64,000 bases of DNA from Streptomyces sp. NBC_01224 (GCF_036002945.1 NZ_CP108529.1:1984001-2048000); one strand, 5' to 3'. Positions 53,116 to 62,686 are shown, counted from the first letter of the stretch. The notes: generated by a model from the sequence alone, not told the origin. Made by a program: numbers and translations.

Positions 53116-53466
53116 CCTCGTCGCCTCGGTTGAGGCAGGGCCTGCCGACGGTCGGCGGTTGGACGTGTGAGTCCCCGTACGCCGCCGTATTCGCGATGAC
53201 CACACGAAGATGTCGCGCGGAGCACTCCGGGCTGCGCCTCCCGGCAACTCGAAGAGACGGGTGTCCCGTTCGAGCTCGGCGCCTTCAACGCCACCGCGGA
53301 GAAGAACCGTGCTCCGCGTGAATGTCTGTGGGTTCCGGGGTCGCCGCAGGTCGGAGCCTGCGGCGAACCCGGAGCCGAACCCGGTGTCGCTGGAACGACG
53401 GGCAGCGCGGAACGCGCCGGTGCCCGTCGTCTGATCTTCCGGGTTGGGGTGGTCGGAGCCCGCTCG
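53116..53466. other. Intergenic region between DoxX and hemQ
   Basis: About 350 bp between convergent genes. It holds two GC-rich inverted repeats: TCGCCGCAGG/CCTGCGGCGA at 53341-53366 and the one listed as the hemQ terminator. No gene is convincing. Confidence 0.5.
53395..53430 (-). terminator. Hairpin terminator downstream of hemQ
   Basis: A perfect 10-bp inverted repeat (ACGACGGGCA and complement) with a 16-base loop, 37 bp past the hemQ stop. A second 10-bp hairpin lies about 30 bp further on. Confidence 0.65.
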
Positions 53467-54180
53467 CTACGCGAGTCCGGCCACCAGGTCTGCAACCGAC
53501 TTCCTGCGCCCCGTGTAGAACGGGACCTCCTCGCGGACGTGCATCCGCGCCTCGGAGGCCCGCAGGTGGCGCATCAGGTCGACGATGCGATGCAGCTCGT
53601 CGGCCTCGAAGGCGAGGATCCACTCGTAGTCGCCGAGCGAGAAGGAGGCGACGGTGTTGGCCCGGACGTCGGGGTAGCCACGGGCCATCTTGCCGTGGTC
53701 CGCGAGCATGCGGCGACGGTCCTCGTCCGGCAGCAGGTACCAGTCGTAGGAGCGCACGAAGGGGTAGACGCTGATGTAGTTGCGCGGCGTCTCGTCGGCC
53801 AGGAACGCCGGGATGTGCGACTTGTTGAACTCGGCCGGGCGGTGCAGCGCCATGTTCGACCAGACCGGCTCCAGCGCCAGGCCCAGCTTGGTGCGCCGGA
53901 AGAGGTTGAACGCCTCCTGCAGCTCGTCCGCGGTCTCGGCGTGCCACCAGATCATGATGTCGGCGTCGGCACGCAGGCCGGAGAGGTCGTAGGTGCCGCG
54001 GACGGTGATGTCCTCCGCTGCGAGCTGGTCGAACAGCTCCTGGACCTCATCGGCGTAACCGGCACGGTCCGCGGGCAGGACATCGCGCAGCTTGAAGACG
54101 GACCACAGCGTGTAGCGGATGACCTCGTTGAGGTCCTTGGCCTTCTTACCGGCGTTGGGGATCTTCTCAGGCGCACTCAT
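53467..54180 (-). CDS. hemQ: Coproheme decarboxylase (hydrogen peroxide-dependent heme synthase)
   Basis: A 237-residue chlorite-dismutase-fold protein (HemQ/ChdC) that decarboxylates coproheme to heme b in the coproporphyrin-dependent route used by actinobacteria. Family cues: [39 protein letters not shown] with the reactive Tyr region, and the C-terminal [13 protein letters not shown]. The ATG was chosen at MSAPEKIPN; the frame extends upstream into hemY. It lies 4 bp after hemY. Confidence 0.96.
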   Translation of the reverse strand: MSAPEKIPNAGKKAKDLNEVIRYTLWSVFKLRDVLPADRAGYADEVQELFDQLAAEDITVRGTYDLSGLRADADIMIWWHAETADELQEAFNLFRRTKLGLALEPVWSNMALHRPAEFNKSHIPAFLADETPRNYISVYPFVRSYDWYLLPDEDRRRMLADHGKMARGYPDVRANTVASFSLGDYEWILAFEADELHRIVDLMRHLRASEARMHVREEVPFYTGRRKSVADLVAGLA

Positions 54181-54184
54181 ACGG

Positions 54185-55672
54185 CTATTGTCCCGCCTCG
54201 CTCCGTGTGCCCTGAACCAGGGTCGACGTGGCGATGATCTCTTCCCCGGACCCGCCGGTGAGGTCGCGGGCGATCTCGTCGGCGGCACGGTGGGCGCTCG
54301 CGATGCACGCCGGGATGCCGACCCCGTCGTAGACCGCTCCGCAGACCCGCAGGCCGGGCAGCTTGGCGACCTCGTCACGGATCCGGGCGACCCGGGAGAG
54401 GTGGCCCACGGGGTACTGGGGCAGTCCGCCGATCCACCGGGTGACCTCGGTGCCCACGGGCTTCGCGGCCAGTCCGGTCGCCTCGGCGAGGTCACGCAGC
54501 GATACGCCTACCAGCTCGCTGTCCTCGCGGTGCAGGTGGTCCTCCTCGCCGTACCGGCCGACGGAGGTGCGCAGGACGAACAGGTCGGGGGCGGAGTCGG
54601 CGACCCAGTTCCACTTGTGGGTGGAGAAGGTGGAGGCCTTGATGGTGCGGCCGTCGACCGGCGGTACGAGGAAGCCGGAGCGTCCGTCGAACGCGCCGAT
54701 GGCAGCCACGTCGGAGCGGCGGAACGCCATGGTGACGAGCGCCATCGACGCGTACTCGACACCGGCGAGCTCGGCGGAGGCGGCCGGGGACTCGGCGGCG
54801 AGCAGGGTGGAGGCGGACCAGGCCGGGGCGGCGAGCACGATGCCGTCGGCGGTGATCACCCGGGTGTCCGTGCGGACGTCCCAGCCGTCGGTGGTACGGG
54901 TCAGGCCGAGGACGGGGGTGGCGGTCAGGATCTCCCCGCCTGCCGCGCGTACGGCGTCGGCGACCGCGTACGGCAGGGTGCCAATGCCGCCGTCGATGCC
55001 CTGGAAGACCGGTCCGGTCTGCTGCCGGGCCGCGGCCCGCTCCTGGATGCGCCGGACACCGTCGAGCAGCGAGCCGCCCTCCCGCACCACCTCGAAGAGC
55101 TGCGGTACGGCGGCGCGCATCGAGATCCGGTAGGCATCGCCCGCGTACACGCCGCCGAGCAGCGGTTCCACGAGCCGGTCGACGACCTCGCGGCCCAGCC
55201 GGTCGGCGACGTACGCGCCGACCGCGACATCGTCGCCGACAGCGGTCGGGGTGAGGTCGCGCTCCTGCGCGATGCGCGCGAGGCCCTCCGGGGAGAGCAC
55301 CCCGCTGAGCGCCGCCGGGTCGCCGGGTACGCCCATCACATGGCCCTTGGGCATGGGCCGCAGGGCGTCGCGCGTCCAGACCGATGCGGTGGCGGTGGCG
55401 GGTGGCTGGAGGCGGTCGCCGAGCCCGACGGCGCGCGCCAGGGCGACCGCTTCGGGGCGCCGGGCGAGCATCGACTCGGCGCCCAGGTCGACCCGGGTAC
55501 CCGCGATGTCACCGGTCATGAGTTTGCCGCCGAGCCGGTCGGTGGCCTCGAGGAGGGTGACCCGCAGCCCGGCCCCGAGGAGCCGGTGGGCGGCGGCGAG
55601 ACCGGCGATGCCGCCGCCGATGACGACGACATGACCCGTACCTGTGTCCGCGCGGTTTATTGAACGCTGCAT
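54185..55672 (-). CDS. hemY: Coproporphyrinogen III / protoporphyrinogen oxidase (HemY/CgoX)
   Basis: A 495-residue FAD enzyme. The dinucleotide motif is [18 protein letters not shown], followed by [20 protein letters not shown]. The C-terminal FAD segment is [20 protein letters not shown]. In Gram-positive bacteria this protein oxidises coproporphyrinogen III to coproporphyrin III before iron insertion, and HemQ then finishes the pathway; its partner hemQ is 4 bp downstream. It is often annotated hemG. Confidence 0.95.
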   Translation of the reverse strand: MQRSINRADTGTGHVVVIGGGIAGLAAAHRLLGAGLRVTLLEATDRLGGKLMTGDIAGTRVDLGAESMLARRPEAVALARAVGLGDRLQPPATATASVWTRDALRPMPKGHVMGVPGDPAALSGVLSPEGLARIAQERDLTPTAVGDDVAVGAYVADRLGREVVDRLVEPLLGGVYAGDAYRISMRAAVPQLFEVVREGGSLLDGVRRIQERAAARQQTGPVFQGIDGGIGTLPYAVADAVRAAGGEILTATPVLGLTRTTDGWDVRTDTRVITADGIVLAAPAWSASTLLAAESPAASAELAGVEYASMALVTMAFRRSDVAAIGAFDGRSGFLVPPVDGRTIKASTFSTHKWNWVADSAPDLFVLRTSVGRYGEEDHLHREDSELVGVSLRDLAEATGLAAKPVGTEVTRWIGGLPQYPVGHLSRVARIRDEVAKLPGLRVCGAVYDGVGIPACIASAHRAADEIARDLTGGSGEEIIATSTLVQGTRSEAGQ

Positions 55673-55799
55673 GCCTCCACTCTCTCAAACCTCTTCCGAG
55701 TCCTGAACGTGACCGCTTCGAAACCGGTATCAGGCAACCCGCACCACCGCCCCGCACGTCGAACCGGCACCATCAACCACCCACCTCGGGGGAGCAGTT

Positions 55800-56777
55800 A
55801 TGCAGACGGACCGGCATCCTGGCCGTTCATCCGCCCGTCGTTCCAGCACGATCCTGGCCGCCGGGCTGCTGGCCGGCCTCCTCGCACTGAGCGGCTGCGG
55901 CGCCGCCGACAGTGCGAGCGACGCGAGTTCCAGGGACGACAAGAAGGCGATCTCCGCGGACGAGCGGGGCGCCGCGGACACCGCGGCCGGGAAGACGGCA
56001 CAGGATCCGCAGGAGGCCGGCGGTTCGTCGGCGGAGCGGAAGAAGCCCGACACCCTGCCCGCCGGCACCCATGTCATCCGTACCGCCACGCTCTCGGTGG
56101 AGGTGAAGAGCGTGCCGAAGGCCGCCGCGGCCGCCCGCTCGGTCGCGGCGAGTTCGGGCGGTCTGGTGGCCCGCGAGGAGACGGAGCGGGTCGACGACAC
56201 GCATGAAATGTCACATATCGTGCTGCGTGTTCCACAGGGTGAGTACGACGCGGTGCTGCGGGATCTCGCGGGCGCCGGGAAGCTGTTGTCGCGCACGTCG
56301 TCCGCGAAGGACGTCACCGACCAGGTGGTCGACGTGGAGAGCCGGATCGCCACCCAGCGGGCGAGTGTGGCGCGGGTGCGCAAGCTGATGGACCGGGCCG
56401 AGAAGCTCACCGATGTGGTCGCGCTGGAAGGTGAACTGAGCAGTCGTCAGGCCTCCTTGGAGTCGCTGCTCGCCCAGCAGGAGTCGCTGAAGGACCGCAC
56501 CACGCTCGCCACGATCACGCTCGACCTCTCCGAGCCGGAGACGGTGGCGAAGGACGGCGACGACCCCGGTTTCCTGGACGCGCTCGGCGGTGGCTGGCAC
56601 GCGTTCGTCACGATGCTGCGGTGGCTCGCGATGGCGGTGGGGGCCGCGGCCCCGTTCCTGGCCGCGGCCGCCGTACTCCTGCTGCTGTGGCGGCTGCTCC
56701 CGGGCCGTCTGCCCGGACGCCGTGCGCGGCGGGCGCCCGAGCGGTCCGAGTCCTCGTCCACGCCGCCGGCGTCGTAG
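55800..56777 (+). CDS. DUF4349 domain-containing lipoprotein
   Basis: A 325-residue envelope protein. The lipobox LSGC lies near residue 33, followed by a charged disordered region. The DUF4349 domain (about 90-260) begins with VIRTATLSVEVKSVP and includes a coiled coil (RKLMDRAEKLTDVVALEGEL). A C-terminal transmembrane helix (about 275-305) ends in a basic tail. It is a plus-strand insert between minus-strand heme genes. Role unknown. Confidence 0.92.
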   Translation: MQTDRHPGRSSARRSSTILAAGLLAGLLALSGCGAADSASDASSRDDKKAISADERGAADTAAGKTAQDPQEAGGSSAERKKPDTLPAGTHVIRTATLSVEVKSVPKAAAAARSVAASSGGLVAREETERVDDTHEMSHIVLRVPQGEYDAVLRDLAGAGKLLSRTSSAKDVTDQVVDVESRIATQRASVARVRKLMDRAEKLTDVVALEGELSSRQASLESLLAQQESLKDRTTLATITLDLSEPETVAKDGDDPGFLDALGGGWHAFVTMLRWLAMAVGAAAPFLAAAAVLLLLWRLLPGRLPGRRARRAPERSESSSTPPAS

Positions 56778-56780
56778 CGT

Positions 56781-56810
56781 GGTCCCTTCGGACTCGGTGT
56801 CGAAGGGACC
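56781..56810 (+). promoter_or_regulatory. Hairpin that masks the ribosome site of the next gene
   Basis: A perfect 10-bp inverted repeat (GGTCCCTTCG and CGAAGGGACC) with a 10-base loop sits 4 bases after the DUF4349 stop. The right arm contains AAGGGA, the ribosome site of the oxidoreductase whose ATG follows 4 bases later. It may act as terminator and/or translational gate. Confidence 0.65.
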
Positions 56811-56814
56811 AGGC

Positions 56815-58203
56815 ATGACGGCGGAGCGACTGGTGGTCATCGGCGGTGACGCGGCGGGCATGTCCGCCGCGTCACAGGCCCGCAGGCTCAAGGGCCCCGA
56901 CGAGCTGAGCATCGTCGCCTTCGAGCGGGGCCATTTCACCTCGTACTCCGCCTGCGGCATCCCGTACTGGGTCGGTGGCGACGTCGCGGAGCGGGACGAC
57001 CTCATCGCCCGTACGCCGAAGGAGCACCGGGCCCGCGACATCGACCTGCGGATGCGAACAGAAATCACGGAGATCGATGTGGCCGGGCAGCGGGTGCGGG
57101 CCCTGGACCGGGAGACCGGTGAGGCCTACTGGACGGGCTTCGACAAGCTGGTGATCGCGACGGGAGCCCGGCCGGTACGTCCGGCGCTGCCCGGCATGGA
57201 CGCGCCCGGGGTGCACGGGGTGCAGACGCTGGACGACGGGCAGGCGCTGCTGGAGTCGCTGGACCGGGTGGCGCCGGGGCGCAGGCGGGCGGTCGTCGTC
57301 GGGGCGGGCTACATCGGCGTCGAGATGGCGGAGGCGATGCTGAAGCACGGCTTCGAGGTGACCGTGCTCAACCGCGGCGAGCAGCCGATGGCGACGCTCG
57401 ACCCCGACATGGGGCGGCTGGTCCATGACGCGATGGACGGCCTGGGCATCACCACGGTCAACCGGGCCGAGGTCACCGCGATCCGCACCGGCCCGGACGG
57501 CCGGGTCCGTGCCGTCGCCGCGGGCGACGCCTCCTACCCGGCGGACGTGGTGGTGCTCGGTATCGGTGTGGAGCCGGAGACGACGCTGGCGCGGGCCGTC
57601 GGCCTCCCGCTGGGCCCGCACGGCGGCCTGCTCACCGATCTGTCGATGCGGGTCGTCGGGCACGACAACATCTATGCGGGCGGTGACTGTGTCGAGGTCC
57701 TCGACCTGGTGGCGGGCCGTACCCGCCATATCGCACTGGGTACCCATGCCAACAAGCACGGCCAGATCATCGGGGCCAATGTGGGAGGCGGCTACGGGAC
57801 GTTCCCGGGGGTGGTGGGTACCGCGGTGAGCAAGGTGTGCAATCTGGAGATCGCCCGCACCGGGCTGCGGGAGAAGGACGCCCGCGCGGTGGGCCTGCGG
57901 TTCGTCACGGCGACGATCGAGTCGACGGGCCGGGCGGGCTACTACCCGGGGGCGCAGCCCATGACGGTGAAGATGCTCGCGGAGTACCGCACGGGGCGGC
58001 TCCTCGGTGTGCAGATCGTGGGCCGGGAGGGGGCGGCCAAGCGTGTGGACATCGCGGCCGTGGCGCTCACGGCCGGGATGACGGTGGACCAGATGACCGC
58101 CCTGGACCTGGGCTACGCCCCGCCGTTCTCACCGGTCTGGGACCCCGTCCTGGTGGCGGCCCGCAAGGCGGTGACGGCACTGCGGAGGGCGGGCACCGCC
58201 TGA
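56815..58203 (+). CDS. FAD-dependent pyridine nucleotide-disulfide oxidoreductase (CoA-disulfide reductase-like)
   Basis: A 462-residue flavoprotein. The FAD motif is VVIGGDAAGMSAASQARR. A single redox Cys in FTSYSACGIPYWVGG replaces the usual Cys pair, as in CoA-disulfide reductase and NADH oxidase/persulfide reductase. The NAD motif is VVVGAGYIGVEMAE and the dimerisation domain begins about residue 340. ATG 56815 has AAGGGA upstream, inside the hairpin described separately. It likely recycles low-molecular-weight disulfides or persulfides. Confidence 0.92.
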   Translation: MTAERLVVIGGDAAGMSAASQARRLKGPDELSIVAFERGHFTSYSACGIPYWVGGDVAERDDLIARTPKEHRARDIDLRMRTEITEIDVAGQRVRALDRETGEAYWTGFDKLVIATGARPVRPALPGMDAPGVHGVQTLDDGQALLESLDRVAPGRRRAVVVGAGYIGVEMAEAMLKHGFEVTVLNRGEQPMATLDPDMGRLVHDAMDGLGITTVNRAEVTAIRTGPDGRVRAVAAGDASYPADVVVLGIGVEPETTLARAVGLPLGPHGGLLTDLSMRVVGHDNIYAGGDCVEVLDLVAGRTRHIALGTHANKHGQIIGANVGGGYGTFPGVVGTAVSKVCNLEIARTGLREKDARAVGLRFVTATIESTGRAGYYPGAQPMTVKMLAEYRTGRLLGVQIVGREGAAKRVDIAAVALTAGMTVDQMTALDLGYAPPFSPVWDPVLVAARKAVTALRRAGTA

Positions 58204-58231
58204 GCGCGCGGTGCCCGGTGTCCTCTCCCGC

Positions 58232-59305
58232 TCAGCGCGCGGTCCGTTCGTGCACGTACTCCACGAGCCGCGTCAGCGCGTCCGGGTCCATCGACGGCAT
58301 GACACCGTGGCCCAGGTTGAAGACATGGCCCTCGAGACCTGCGGCCGCGTCCAGCACCTCCTGGGTCTTCTCCTCCACCGCCGCCGTCGGCGCGAACAGC
58401 ACCGCGGGGTCGAGATTACCCTGGAGCGCCTTGCCGGGGCCGACGCGGCGCGCGGCCTCGTCCATGGGAACCCGCCAGTCGACGCCGACGACATCCGCGC
58501 CCGCCTCGCCCATCAGGCCGAGGAGTTCGCCGGTGCCGACACCGAAGTGGATGCGCGGGACCCCGTACGGGGCGACGGCCTCGAAGACCTTCGCCGAGGC
58601 GGGGAGGACCGAACGCCGGTAGTCGGCGGGGGCCAGCGCGCCCACCCAGGAGTCGAAGAGCTGGACGGCCGAGGCACCGGCCTCGATCTGGACCTTGAGG
58701 AAGGCGCCGGTGATCTCGGCGAGCCGGTCGAGCAGATCCGCCCAGAGCTGCGGGTTGCCGTACATCAGGGCCTTGGTGTGCTCGTGGTTGCGGGACGGGC
58801 CGCCCTCCACGAGGTAGCTCGCCAGCGTGAAGGGCGCGCCCGCGAAGCCGATGAGCGGGGTGGAGCCCAGTTCGGCGGTGAGCAGGCCGATGGCCTCGGT
58901 GACGTAGCTGACGTCCTCGGGCGTGAGGTCGCGCAGCCGGGCCAGATCGGCGCGGGTGCGGATCGGATCGGCGATGACCGGGCCGACGCCGGGCTTGATG
59001 TCGAGGTCGATCCCGATGGCCTTGAGCGGTACGACGATGTCGCTGTAGTAGATCGCGGCGTCGACCTTGTGGCGGCGGACGGGCTGCATCGTGATCTCCG
59101 CGACCAGCTCCGGCATCATGCAGGAGTCGAGCATCGGGATGCCCTCGCGCACTTTCAGGTACTCCGGCAGCGAGCGCCCTGCCTGACGCATGAACCAGAC
59201 CGGCGTGTGCGGCACGGGTTCGCGGCGGCACGCCTTCAGGAACGCCGACCCATGGGTGGCGGATGTCTTCGTCTGCTGGCCCATGGGGCGGTCGTTGGCA
59301 CTCAC
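58232..59305 (-). CDS. hemE: Uroporphyrinogen decarboxylase
   Basis: A 357-residue HemE that converts uroporphyrinogen III to coproporphyrinogen III, feeding the HemY/HemQ route encoded to its left. Signature PVWFMRQAGRSLPEY and the substrate Asp in IYYSDIVVPLKAIG are present, with GAPFTLASYLVEGGPSR. GTG 59305 was chosen for its length; the frame extends further upstream. It is convergent with the oxidoreductase gene and divergent from DUF3000. Confidence 0.96.
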   Translation of the reverse strand: MSANDRPMGQQTKTSATHGSAFLKACRREPVPHTPVWFMRQAGRSLPEYLKVREGIPMLDSCMMPELVAEITMQPVRRHKVDAAIYYSDIVVPLKAIGIDLDIKPGVGPVIADPIRTRADLARLRDLTPEDVSYVTEAIGLLTAELGSTPLIGFAGAPFTLASYLVEGGPSRNHEHTKALMYGNPQLWADLLDRLAEITGAFLKVQIEAGASAVQLFDSWVGALAPADYRRSVLPASAKVFEAVAPYGVPRIHFGVGTGELLGLMGEAGADVVGVDWRVPMDEAARRVGPGKALQGNLDPAVLFAPTAAVEEKTQEVLDAAAGLEGHVFNLGHGVMPSMDPDALTRLVEYVHERTAR

Positions 59306-59396
59306 ACACAGAATCTTCGCACGAAGCCGCAAGCAGCCGTGCCCGCCCGGGTGTCCCTCCCTGCGCGAGGCTCCGGTTCCGCCTACTCTTCCCCGC

Positions 59397-60056
59397 ATGG
59401 CTCCGGCTCAGGGACAGTTCTCCGATCAAACCGATGGCGCTGACAGCAAGGACAGCGCGGAGGGTGGTTCCGTCCCGCCCGCGTTCCGGTCGGCAGTGGA
59501 CGCGCTGCGCTCGGCGCGGCTGCGTCCCGAGCTGGAAGTGGAGCCGACGCGGCCGCCCAAGCGGCTCGCTCCGTACGCGTACGCCCTGGAGGCCGCGGTC
59601 GTGGACGGCGAGGATGATCTGGCCGACGGCCGCCTCGTACTGCTCCACGATCCGGCCGGGCACGACGCCTGGCACGGCACCTTCCGCCTGGTGACGCTGG
59701 TACGGGCCGAGCTGGAGCCGGAGATGGCCTCCGATCCGCTGTTGCCGGAGGTGTGCTGGTCATGGCTGACCGGTGCGCTGGAGGCGCGCGGTCTGTCGTA
59801 CGGAGAGGCCGGCGGCACGGTGACCCGGGCGGGGTCGCACTACTTCGGCGCGCTGGCCACACGACGCCCGGCGACGCAGATCGAGATCCGGGCGTCATGG
59901 ACACCGCGCGAGGGCCGTGGCGGGGTGCCGGACACGGCGGCGCATCTGATGGCGTGGGGCGATCTGCTGTGTCAGATCGCCGGCCTGCCACCGTCCGGCC
60001 CCGCCGATGCCGCGGTGGTGACACTCCCCCAGCGGCGCGGCCCCCAGGTTCCCTGA
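59397..60056 (+). CDS. DUF3000 domain-containing protein
   Basis: A 219-residue actinobacterial conserved protein of unknown function. It has a disordered N-terminus of about 25 residues, then the domain with FRSAVDALRSARLRPELEVE, LAPYAYALEA and EIRASWTPR. Divergent from hemE with about 90 bp between starts; the order hemE-DUF3000-LuxR regulator-rnd is typical for Streptomyces. Confidence 0.9.
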   Translation: MAPAQGQFSDQTDGADSKDSAEGGSVPPAFRSAVDALRSARLRPELEVEPTRPPKRLAPYAYALEAAVVDGEDDLADGRLVLLHDPAGHDAWHGTFRLVTLVRAELEPEMASDPLLPEVCWSWLTGALEARGLSYGEAGGTVTRAGSHYFGALATRRPATQIEIRASWTPREGRGGVPDTAAHLMAWGDLLCQIAGLPPSGPADAAVVTLPQRRGPQVP

Positions 60057-60140
60057 ATCTGTCCTGAATCCGCCCCGAACCCTTCCTCTTGCCGGTAACG
60101 CTGCGTCATAACCGTCGCAAAGTCACCGGCATTCTTTTCG

Positions 60141-60189
60141 TACAATCGATCGCATGCCCGATTTGCCCGAATTGTTACTCACCAAATAG
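60141..60189 (+). promoter_or_regulatory. Putative promoter with leaderless 11-codon reading frame containing TTA
   Basis: A good -10 element TACAAT (60141-60146) lies seven bases before an ATG (60154), so a transcript starting at that ATG would be leaderless. The frame encodes MPDLPELLLTK and stops at 60189. One Leu is TTA, the rare codon read by the bldA tRNA in Streptomyces. An SD-like AAAGGAGG follows at 60202 without an obvious start codon. The regulator gene begins 118 bp later. Confidence 0.4.
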
Positions 60190-60306
60190 TGATCTTCCTC
60201 TAAAGGAGGACGGGTCTGCTGCCGAAGAGGTCAATGACCCTTCAAGCACGGTTCGCCCCGGCTTCATCCCCGAGCCGGCCCGTCCCGCCACTCCCCAGGA
60301 GGCCTG

Positions 60307-60969
60307 GTGTCCGTTCTCCTAGAGCAGCCCGCAAGCCTGGTCGCCTACCGCCCGAACAAGCCGACGGCCATGGTCGTCGTGGCCGACCCGCGCGTCCGTT
60401 CCACCGTCACCCGCCATCTGTGGGCACTCGGAGTACGTGACGTCATCGAGGCGTCGTCCATCGCGGAGGCCCGTCCCCGCGTCGGCAATCCACGCGACAT
60501 CTGCGTAGCCGACGTCCACCTGCCCGACGGTTCCGGGCTGACCCTGTTGTCCGAGACCCGAGCCGCCGGCTGGCCGAACGGCCTCGCCCTCTCCGCCGCC
60601 GATGACATCGGCGCCGTACGCAACGCCCTGGCGGGCGGCGTGAAGGGCTACGTCGTCACCGGCACCCGAACCAATATCGGCCACCCCACCCGTCCCGGCG
60701 TCGCTCCCATCGGCGCCACTGCCGCCCGTATGCACCGTCGGCCCCCCGGCACCCCGAGCCACCCGGGCGGCTACCGCGAACTGTCCGGCCGCGAGGTCGA
60801 GGTCCTCCGGCTGGTCGCCGAAGGCCAGTCCAACAAGGCCATCGGCGTCTCCATGGGCCTGTCCGCCCTGACCGTCAAGAGCCACCTCGCCCGAATCGCC
60901 CGCAAGCTCGGCACCGGAGACCGCGCAGGAATGGTCGCCGTCGCCCTGCGAACGGGCATCATCCACTGA
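60307..60969 (+). CDS. LuxR-family orphan response regulator
   Basis: A 220-residue regulator. The receiver-like domain has VVADPRVRS where DD is usual, an Asp in CVADVHLPDGSG and Lys in GGVKGYVVTG, so phosphorylation is uncertain. A flexible linker precedes a LuxR HTH (ELSGREVEVLRLVAEGQSN, LSALTVKSHLARIARKL). GTG 60307 has AGGAGG upstream. No kinase is adjacent. The gene follows a 250-bp leader with a possible regulated mini-ORF. Confidence 0.92.
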   Translation: MSVLLEQPASLVAYRPNKPTAMVVVADPRVRSTVTRHLWALGVRDVIEASSIAEARPRVGNPRDICVADVHLPDGSGLTLLSETRAAGWPNGLALSAADDIGAVRNALAGGVKGYVVTGTRTNIGHPTRPGVAPIGATAARMHRRPPGTPSHPGGYRELSGREVEVLRLVAEGQSNKAIGVSMGLSALTVKSHLARIARKLGTGDRAGMVAVALRTGIIH

Positions 60970-61086
60970 CCCCCACACCCCGGCAAGTACACACAGCCAT
61001 ACGCACCGGCTGGTTTACATTCATCGGCGCCCGTCGACGGAACGTTCCGTCGACGGGCGCCGTACATACACAGATACCCTTGACAC

Positions 61087-62361
61087 GTGACCGACGCCCA
61101 AGAGACCGCAGCAGACACTTCACTGCGAACCACCGGGGGCGCCCCCCCGGACGACGTCGCCCCGGCGCCGATCCCCTTGCTCGAACCTCGAGAGGGCATT
61201 CCCCCGGTGGTGGCATCCGACGACGCCCTCGCCCGGGTGATCGCCGCCTTCGCCGCTGGCTCCGGCCCCGTGGCCGTCGATGCCGAGCGCGCCTCCGGCT
61301 ACCGCTACGGCCAGCGCGCCTATCTCGTACAGCTGCGCCGCGACGGCGCGGGCAGCGCCCTGATCGACCCTGTCGGCTGCCCCGATCTGTCGAGACTCGG
61401 CAATGCCCTGAGCGGCAGCGAGTGGATCCTGCACGCCGCCACTCAGGACCTGCCCTGTCTGCGCGAAATAGGGATGGCTCCCACCGGGCTCTTCGACACC
61501 GAGCTGGCCGGACGGCTGGCCGGCTTCCCGCGGGTCGGCCTCGGCGCCATGGTCGAGAGCGTGCTCGGGTACTCGCTGGAGAAGGGCCACTCCGCCGTCG
61601 ACTGGTCCACCCGTCCGCTGCCCGACCCCTGGCTGCGCTATGCGGCGCTCGACGTCGAGCTGCTGATCGATCTGCGCGACGCCCTGGAGGACGAGCTCGA
61701 CCGGCAGGGCAAGCTCGAGTGGGCGCGGGAGGAGTTCGACGCGATCGCCTCGGCTCCGCCCGCTCCCCCGCGCAAGGACCCGTGGCGCCGCACCTCCGGC
61801 ATGCACAAGGTCCGCCGCCGACGTCAGATGGCGGTGGTACGGGAGCTGTGGAACGCCCGTGATCAGGTCGCGCAGCGCCGTGACATCTCGCCCGGCAAGG
61901 TCCTCGGTGACGCCGCGATCGTCGAGGCGGCCCTCTCGCTCCCACCGAATATCCAGGCGCTGACCACCCTGCCGGGCTTCGGCCACCGCATGGGCCGGCG
62001 TCAGCTGGAGCAGTGGCAGGCGGCCATCGACCGGGCCAAGGCACTGCCGGACGCCGAGCTCCCCCAGCCCGGCCAGACCCTCGCAGGTCCGCCGCCGCCC
62101 CGTGCCTGGGCGGACAAGGACCCGGCGGCAGCGGCCCGGCTGTCGGCCGCCCGCGCCGCGGTGTCGGAGCTCGCCGAGCGGCTCCACATGCCGCAGGAGA
62201 ATCTGATCACCCCGGACACGGTGCGCCGGGTCTGCTGGGAGCCGCCGAAGAATCCGACCGCGGACGCGATCGAGTCCGCGCTCACCGGGTACGGCGCGCG
62301 GCGCTGGCAGATCGAACAGGTGACCCCACTTCTGGTCCGGGCGCTGGTATCGGCGGCCTGA
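61087..62361 (+). CDS. rnd: Ribonuclease D
   Basis: A 424-residue 3'-5' exoribonuclease. DEDD motifs: VAVDAERASGY (Asp, Glu), HAATQDLPCLREIG (Asp) and LRYAALDVELLIDL (Tyr, Asp). A helical HRDC domain (about 215-300) and a further C-terminal helical domain typical of actinobacterial Rnd follow. It matures tRNA and stable RNA ends. The GTG start is about 120 bp after the regulator gene. Confidence 0.95.
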   Translation: MTDAQETAADTSLRTTGGAPPDDVAPAPIPLLEPREGIPPVVASDDALARVIAAFAAGSGPVAVDAERASGYRYGQRAYLVQLRRDGAGSALIDPVGCPDLSRLGNALSGSEWILHAATQDLPCLREIGMAPTGLFDTELAGRLAGFPRVGLGAMVESVLGYSLEKGHSAVDWSTRPLPDPWLRYAALDVELLIDLRDALEDELDRQGKLEWAREEFDAIASAPPAPPRKDPWRRTSGMHKVRRRRQMAVVRELWNARDQVAQRRDISPGKVLGDAAIVEAALSLPPNIQALTTLPGFGHRMGRRQLEQWQAAIDRAKALPDAELPQPGQTLAGPPPPRAWADKDPAAAARLSAARAAVSELAERLHMPQENLITPDTVRRVCWEPPKNPTADAIESALTGYGARRWQIEQVTPLLVRALVSAA

Positions 62362-62686
62362 GGGCTCACCCCTGAGGGTCGAAATCACGCCAGGTTGCGC
62401 GGTCTCCGGCCGCACTCTGTCCTCAATCGCCGGACGGGCTGTTTTCACCGCCCCGTCCGGCGATTGTCGTTTCCGGCGGGGCCTCGGCACGTCCGGCAGT
62501 CCGCCGCCGGCCCGGCCGGCGTTCGAGCCCGAGACGGTCCTCGCGCCCGCCCATCCGCATGTGACCTTCGCCGCTCCCGCCACAAGGGCTGGGCAGTCTG
62601 GTTACCCGCAAGTAGCATGAGGGGAGCGGCGCGCCTGTGGGCGTGCCCCGCAGCAGTGCCATCCCGCACCCTGGAGGAGAGCCACC
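62362..62686. other. Intergenic region between rnd and fadA
   Basis: About 325 bp. The first 100 bp carry the strong rnd terminator. The remainder should hold the fadA promoter; a patch GGTTACCCGCAAGTAGCATGAGGG near 62600-62622 is the best candidate. No gene is convincing. Confidence 0.5.
62425..62465 (+). terminator. Strong hairpin terminator after rnd
   Basis: A perfect 14-bp inverted repeat (AATCGCCGGACGGG and complement) with a 13-base loop containing TTTT. This AATCGCCGGACGGG stem is a recurrent Streptomyces terminator sequence. Confidence 0.85.
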
